A stretch of DNA of 38,079 nt, from the NCBI RefSeq assembly GCF_001864835.1, contig NZ_MJGI01000025.1, positions 651,057 through 689,135 on the forward strand, given 5' to 3'. Below the pieces are notes generated by a model, which ran no database searches, was not told the DNA's origin, and saw nothing but the letters and a program-made list of their open reading frames with translations. Below are positions 31,290-38,079 of the stretch, one piece after another. Within the stretch, counting starts at the first letter, position 1. Each line of letters opens with the position of its first letter. Source of the stretch: Curtobacterium sp. MCBA15_001. GTDB taxonomy: Bacteria > Actinomycetota > Actinomycetes > Actinomycetales > Microbacteriaceae. Made by a program: the position numbers and the translations under genes.

Positions 31290-32165
31290 CTACGGATGGC
31301 GGACGCCCTCGCCCGCGATGACCGCGCGGTAGCCCTCGCGGTACGTCGGGTACGCGAAGGCGAACCCCGTCGAGCGGAGCAGGGCGTTCGACAGCCGCTT
31401 GTCCGATCCGGGCGCGGGCGTCCGGCGTGCGAGCACCCCGGGCTCGGCGTCCTGCGGCGCTGCGGGTGCCGGCAGCGGCACGCCGAGCTCGTCCGCGATG
31501 AACCGCGACACGGTGTCCAGCCGGACGGGTTCGTCGTCGGTGCCGATCACGAGCGGCAGCGGCGAACCGAGGGACGCCAGGTGCACCAGTACCGCTGCCG
31601 CGTCGTCCCGGTGGATGCGGTTCGTCATGCGCGATCCCTCGGGCGTCGTCGCCAGCGTCACCGTCCCGGAGCGGACCTGGTCGACGAGGCGCTCACGGCC
31701 CGGTCCGTAGATGCCGGACAGGCGGACCAGGGTCGCCTCGGGTGCCCGGGAGCGCAGCAGTGCCTCGGCCTCGAGCAGGACGTCCGCGGTGGGGGTGCCC
31801 CCGGTCGCGGGCGTGGCCTCGTCCACGGCGCCGTCGCCGCCGTACACCGCGGTCGAGGAGACGACGAGCAGTCGCGGCGTGGCGGTCGACGCGTCGATGC
31901 CGTCGAGCACGTTCCGCAGGCCGTCGACGTAGGTCGCGCGGTACGTGTCGACGTCGCGGCTGCCCGCGGCGAGTGCGACCACCACGACCTCGGTGTCCGG
32001 GTCGATCGTCGGGACGTCCCGCTGCAGGTCCACGGAGCGACCCTCGAGGGGAGCCGGGATCCGCTCAGCACGCCGACGCAGGCCGACCACGCGGTGGCCG
32101 GACGCCGCGAACCGCAGGCCGGTCGCGATCCCGAGGTCGCCGCACCCGGCGATGATGACAGTCAC
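31290..32165 (-). CDS. NAD-dependent epimerase/dehydratase-like protein
   Basis: A 291-residue extended-SDR-fold protein of the YeeZ-like group. VIIAGCGDLGIATGLRFAASGH is the nucleotide loop, and VVSSTAVYG...DEATP matches the group's Ser and Tyr region, but the usual YxxxK is not present; PTADVLLEAEALL stands there instead. Activity is therefore uncertain. Its stop is 1 nt from the TetR stop (convergent), leaving no room for a separate terminator. Confidence 0.85.
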   Translation of the reverse strand: MTVIIAGCGDLGIATGLRFAASGHRVVGLRRRAERIPAPLEGRSVDLQRDVPTIDPDTEVVVVALAAGSRDVDTYRATYVDGLRNVLDGIDASTATPRLLVVSSTAVYGGDGAVDEATPATGGTPTADVLLEAEALLRSRAPEATLVRLSGIYGPGRERLVDQVRSGTVTLATTPEGSRMTNRIHRDDAAAVLVHLASLGSPLPLVIGTDDEPVRLDTVSRFIADELGVPLPAPAAPQDAEPGVLARRTPAPGSDKRLSNALLRSTGFAFAYPTYREGYRAVIAGEGVRHP

Positions 32166-32189
32166 CGGTCGACCTTACTGAACGCGTGC

Positions 32190-32233
32190 CGGACGGGAGG
32201 CGCGGGGCGGGCCCGTCCCGCGCCTCCCGTCCG
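32190..32233 (-). terminator. GGACGGGAGGC-family hairpin abutting the ppk2 stop
   Basis: CGGACGGGAGGCGCGGG (32190-32206) and its exact inverse (32217-32233) form a 17-bp stem with a 10-nt loop. The palindrome begins at the very next base after the PPK2 stop codon and fills most of the 68-bp gap before the epimerase gene. A terminator or RNA-stabilising role is likely. Confidence 0.78.
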
Positions 32234-33142
32234 TCACTCCTCGAGCTGCAGGGCCTTGCCGCGCATCACCAGCAGCGGGTCCGGGGCGACCGCGACGGTG
32301 GTGTCCTTGTCGTCGTAGTCGAACTGGGACAGGAAGTACCGCATCGCGTTCACCCGCGCGCGCTTCTTGTCGTTGCTCCGGACGATCGTCCACGGGGCGT
32401 AGCGCTTGTCGGTGCGCTGGAACATGGCCTCCTTCGCGGCGGTGTAGTCGTCCCACACCCGCAGCGACGCGACGTCCATCGGGGACAGCTTCCACCGGCG
32501 CACCGGGTCGAGCTGCCGGATCGCGAACCGGGTGCGCTGTTCCTTGCGGGTGACCGAGAACCAGAACTTCGTGACGTGGATCCCCGAGTCGACGAGCATC
32601 CGCTCGAACGACGGTGCCTGGTTCATGAAGGTCTCGTACTCGTCGTCGGTACAGAACCCCATGACCCGCTCGACGCCGGCGCGGTTGTACCAGGAGCGGT
32701 CGAACATGACGATCTCGCCCGCGCTCGGCAGGTGCTCGACGTAGCGCTGGAAGTACCACTGCCCGCGCTCGCGGTCGCTCGGCTTCGACAGGGCGACCAC
32801 GCGCGAGGTGCGGGGGTTGAGGTGCTCCGTGAACCGCTTGATCGTGCCGCCCTTGCCCGCGGCGTCGCGCCCCTCGAAGAGGATGATCGCCCGGCGGCCC
32901 TCGTCCTCGAGCCAGTACTGCAGCTTGAGGAGCTCCACCTGCAGGCGGTACTTCTCGAACTCGTACTCGTCGCGGTCCATCCGCTCGTCGTACGGGTAGT
33001 CCTCGCGCCACGTGTGGATCGGGTTGCCCTGCGGGTCGATCAGCTCAGGGTCGGCGGTGTGCGCGCTGTCGACGGTGAAGCCCCGCGTGCGCAGGTCCTC
33101 GATGTACTCGCGCAGGTCCCCGACCGGTGTGGCGTCCAGCAT
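32234..33142 (-). CDS. ppk2: Polyphosphate kinase 2
   Basis: A 302-residue single-domain PPK2, which transfers phosphate between polyphosphate and nucleotides. Walker A is GRDAAGKGG at 91-99, the lid/arginine region RFTEHLNPRTSRVVAL follows, and Walker B is FDRSWYNRAGVERVMGF from 147. This pattern fits the class I group that acts on nucleoside diphosphates, but class is not certain from sequence alone. ATG at 33142 has GGAG five bases before it. Divergent from the UvrA-like gene. Confidence 0.94.
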   Translation of the reverse strand: MLDATPVGDLREYIEDLRTRGFTVDSAHTADPELIDPQGNPIHTWREDYPYDERMDRDEYEFEKYRLQVELLKLQYWLEDEGRRAIILFEGRDAAGKGGTIKRFTEHLNPRTSRVVALSKPSDRERGQWYFQRYVEHLPSAGEIVMFDRSWYNRAGVERVMGFCTDDEYETFMNQAPSFERMLVDSGIHVTKFWFSVTRKEQRTRFAIRQLDPVRRWKLSPMDVASLRVWDDYTAAKEAMFQRTDKRYAPWTIVRSNDKKRARVNAMRYFLSQFDYDDKDTTVAVAPDPLLVMRGKALQLEE

Positions 33143-33265
33143 CACGTCTCCGTTCCGTGCGCGGCGTCCGCGCTCGACCCAGTCTGGCCACTCCGGGTGA
33201 ACAGCGCCCCAAGGACACGTGGACACGCGCGGCGACACCCAGCCGCCCCGCCTACTGTCGACAGG

Positions 33266-35683
33266 ATGCCCGCCCTCTCCGACACGTCCGATCGCCCGCA
33301 CGACGGGTTCATCCGCGTCCGCGGCGCCCGCGAGCACAACCTGCAGGACGTCGACGTCGACCTGCCCCGCGACTGCATCGTCGCCTTCACCGGTGTCTCC
33401 GGATCGGGCAAGTCGTCCCTGGCGTTCGGCACGGTGTTCGCCGAGGCGCAGCGCCGCTTCCTGGAGTCCGTCGCGCCGTACGCCCGCCGGCTCATCGCCC
33501 AGGGGTCCACCCCGCACGTCGACTCGATCACCGGACTGCCGCCCGCGGTCGCCCTGCAGCAGCGGCGCGGCGCTCCCAGCAGCCGCTCCACGGTCGGCAC
33601 GCTGACGACGCTGTCGAACTCGATGCGCATGCTCTTCTCCCGCGCCGGGACCTACCCGTCGGGCGCGGAGCGGCTCGAGTCCGACTCGTTCTCGCCGAAC
33701 ACCGTCGCCGGGGCCTGCCCGCGCTGCCACGGCCTCGGCACCGCGCACGAGGTCACCGAGGCGTCCGCCGTGCACGACGACACGCTGAGCATCCGCGACG
33801 GTGCCATCACCGCGTGGCCCGGCGCCTGGCAGGGCAAGAACCTGCGCGACGTCACGGCCGTGCTCGGCTACGACATCGAGCGGCCCTGGCGCGAGCTGTC
33901 CCGCGAGGACCGCGACTGGCTGCTGTTCACCGAGGAACAGCCCGTGGTCGAGGTGCACCCGAAGCGCGACCGCGTGGCGAAGCCGTACAAGGGCCGGTTC
34001 TGGAGCGCCCGGGCGTTCGTCCTGCACACCCTCGCCGACAGCCAGAGCGAGACCCAGCGCACCAAGGCCCTGCGGTTCGTCGAGTCCGGCCCGTGCGGGC
34101 TGTGCGGCGGCACCGGGCTGACCCGTTCCGCGCTGGCCGTCACCGTCGGCGGCCACACCATCGCCGCGCTGAACCGGATGCCGCTCACCGACCTGGCCGA
34201 CGTGCTGCGGCCGATCGCGGCGATCACCGACGCGGCCCCGGCGACCTCCCGCGCATCGTCCGGGGAGCACACCGAGGTGGCCGTCGCGATCTCCCAGGAC
34301 CTGCTGACCCGCGTCGAGGTGCTCACCGGGCTGGGGCTCGGGTACCTGTCGCTCGACCGGGCAACCCCGACGCTCTCCCCCGGCGAGACGCAGCGCCTGC
34401 GGATCGCGACGCAGCTGCGGTCCGGGCTGTTCGGCGTCGTCTACGTGCTCGACGAACCGAGCGCCGGCCTGCACCCCGCGGACGCCGAGTCCCTGGTCGA
34501 GGTGCTCGAGGACCTGCGTGCCGCCGGCAACAGCGTGTTCGTCGTCGAGCACGACATGGGCATCGTCCGGCGTGCCGACTGGGTCGTCGACGTCGGTCCC
34601 GGCGCGGGCAGCGGTGGCGGCACCGTGCTGTACAGCGGCCCGGTGGACGGGCTCGCCGACGTGCAGGAGTCAGTCACCCGGCGGTTCCTGCTCCCCCGCG
34701 CGAGCGACCCGACGGCCCGGACGGCACGGACCCTGGTCGGCACGCTCGAACTCCGCGACGTGTCGTTGCACAACCTGCACGGTCTCGACGTCGACGTCCC
34801 GCTCGGGGTGCTGACGGCCGTCACCGGGGTCTCCGGCTCCGGCAAGTCCTCGCTCGTCGGCGGGGTGCTCCCCCGGCGCGCCCTCGACCACCCGCTGGTG
34901 GACCGGGTCGTGCAGGTCGACCAGCGGCCGATCGGGCGCACGCCGCGGTCGAACCTCGCCACGTACACGGGGCTGTTCGACGCGGTCCGGGCCACGTTCG
35001 CGGCCACGGACGACGCCCGGCAGCGTGGCTGGACCGCCGGTCGGTTCTCGTTCAACGTCGCGGGCGGCCGGTGCGAGGTCTGCCAGGGCGAGGGCTCCGT
35101 CTCGGTCGAACTGCTGTTCCTGCCCGGCAGCTGGGCACCGTGCCCGGAGTGCCACGGCTCGCGCTACACGGCCGAGACGCTCGAGGTGCACTGGAACGGT
35201 GCCTCGATCGCCGACGTGCTCGGCATGACGGTCGACCAGGCGGCGCCCTTCCTGGCGAGCGTGCCGGCGGCGTCCCGCGCCCTCGAGACCCTGCGGCAGG
35301 TCGGCCTGGGCTACCTGCGCCTCGGCCAGCCCGCGCCCGAGCTCTCCGGGGGCGAGGCGCAGCGCATCAAGCTCGCGACCGAGCTGCAGCGCGCGCGGAC
35401 CGGCCACACGCTCTACCTGCTCGACGAGCCGACGACCGGGCTCCACCCCGCGGACGTCGAGCTCCTCACCGAGCAGCTCGCCCGACTCACGGACGCGGGC
35501 AACACCGTCGTGGTCGTCGAGCACGCGATGGACGTCGTGGCGAACGCCGACCACGTCATCGACATGGGGCCGGGCGGTGGCGAGGACGGCGGCCTGGTCG
35601 TGGCCTCCGGCACCCCGGCCGAGGTCGCCGCCTCGGACACCAGCCGGACGGCGCCCTACCTGCGGGACCAGCTCGAGCGCTGA
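33266..35683 (+). CDS. Class II UvrA-like ABC ATPase
   Basis: An 805-residue UvrA paralogue (canonical UvrA is about 950). Two ABC modules: Walker A TGVSGSGKSS at about 42-51 and again near 525; signatures LSPGETQRLRIATQL near 370 and LSGGEAQRIKLATEL near 692; zinc modules CPRC...CGLC and CEVC...CPEC. The region that binds UvrB in true UvrA is missing, as in UvrA2/DrrC-type proteins linked to DNA-intercalating drug tolerance. The ATG at 33266 follows TACTGT (33253-33258) by seven bases, another probable leaderless start. Convergent with the LCP gene, 16 bp apart. Confidence 0.93.
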   Translation: MPALSDTSDRPHDGFIRVRGAREHNLQDVDVDLPRDCIVAFTGVSGSGKSSLAFGTVFAEAQRRFLESVAPYARRLIAQGSTPHVDSITGLPPAVALQQRRGAPSSRSTVGTLTTLSNSMRMLFSRAGTYPSGAERLESDSFSPNTVAGACPRCHGLGTAHEVTEASAVHDDTLSIRDGAITAWPGAWQGKNLRDVTAVLGYDIERPWRELSREDRDWLLFTEEQPVVEVHPKRDRVAKPYKGRFWSARAFVLHTLADSQSETQRTKALRFVESGPCGLCGGTGLTRSALAVTVGGHTIAALNRMPLTDLADVLRPIAAITDAAPATSRASSGEHTEVAVAISQDLLTRVEVLTGLGLGYLSLDRATPTLSPGETQRLRIATQLRSGLFGVVYVLDEPSAGLHPADAESLVEVLEDLRAAGNSVFVVEHDMGIVRRADWVVDVGPGAGSGGGTVLYSGPVDGLADVQESVTRRFLLPRASDPTARTARTLVGTLELRDVSLHNLHGLDVDVPLGVLTAVTGVSGSGKSSLVGGVLPRRALDHPLVDRVVQVDQRPIGRTPRSNLATYTGLFDAVRATFAATDDARQRGWTAGRFSFNVAGGRCEVCQGEGSVSVELLFLPGSWAPCPECHGSRYTAETLEVHWNGASIADVLGMTVDQAAPFLASVPAASRALETLRQVGLGYLRLGQPAPELSGGEAQRIKLATELQRARTGHTLYLLDEPTTGLHPADVELLTEQLARLTDAGNTVVVVEHAMDVVANADHVIDMGPGGGEDGGLVVASGTPAEVAASDTSRTAPYLRDQLER

Positions 35684-35699
35684 GCCCGGCCGCCGGTCG

Positions 35700-38079
<2,380 letters not shown>

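Overview
The window is a very GC-rich actinobacterial chromosome segment, with strongly G/C-biased third codon positions, frequent GTG starts, GTGA/ATGA four-base overlaps and probable leaderless promoters. Gene content suggests Microbacteriaceae, possibly Curtobacterium-like; that is inference from protein character, with no marker gene present. I support 39 protein genes, two of which touch uncertain or open ends: the reverse transcriptase has an unsettled start and the last gene runs off the window. No tRNA, rRNA, CRISPR array, phage or IS element was found.

Layout. 0.03-6.6 kb (all minus): a coiled-coil DUF164 protein and its Nif3-like neighbour, a Glu/Pro-repeat coiled-coil protein, an AraC regulator with an RBBP9-type hydrolase, an anti-sigma kinase/STAS antagonist pair, and a Bcr/CflA-type drug exporter. 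6.9-9.6 kb: phosphoenolpyruvate carboxylase. 9.7-11.3 kb: a divergent iron pair (heme oxygenase and siderophore-interacting reductase) around one DtxR/IdeR-type box. 11.4-16.4 kb: a compact accessory cluster with a GIY-YIG-type protein carrying Cys clusters, a zinc-ribbon plus PD-(D/E)XK nuclease-like protein, a RES-Xre toxin-antitoxin pair, a CsoR regulator without copper genes, and a retron-type reverse transcriptase. 16.5-19.7 kb: MgtC, histidine phosphatase, RidA, an SDR and a small membrane protein.

19.8-27.9 kb is a glycan-use locus: a ROK regulator divergent from an ABC importer (two permeases and a Tat lipoprotein, no ATPase), two Gfo/Idh/MocA oxidoreductases and a GH125 exo-alpha-1,6-mannosidase. 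The likely logic is import of a mannoside, oxidation or epimerisation of a sugar, and cytoplasmic trimming, with the ATPase borrowed from elsewhere. 27.9-38.1 kb: DUF3140, a stress-type SDR, an MFS exporter with a divergent TetR, an NAD-dependent epimerase-like protein, PPK2, a class II UvrA-like protein, an LCP ligase and a partial aldo/keto reductase.

The most interesting signal is the reverse transcriptase. Its first 57 codons, as the longest frame, look non-coding by codon usage and fold into a 157-nt RNA closed by a 15-bp helix starting about 2 nt after a predicted transcription start. This matches the promoter-ncRNA-RT arrangement of retrons. A second recurring signal is a family of six oriented GGACGGGAGGC elements placed at gene 3' ends.
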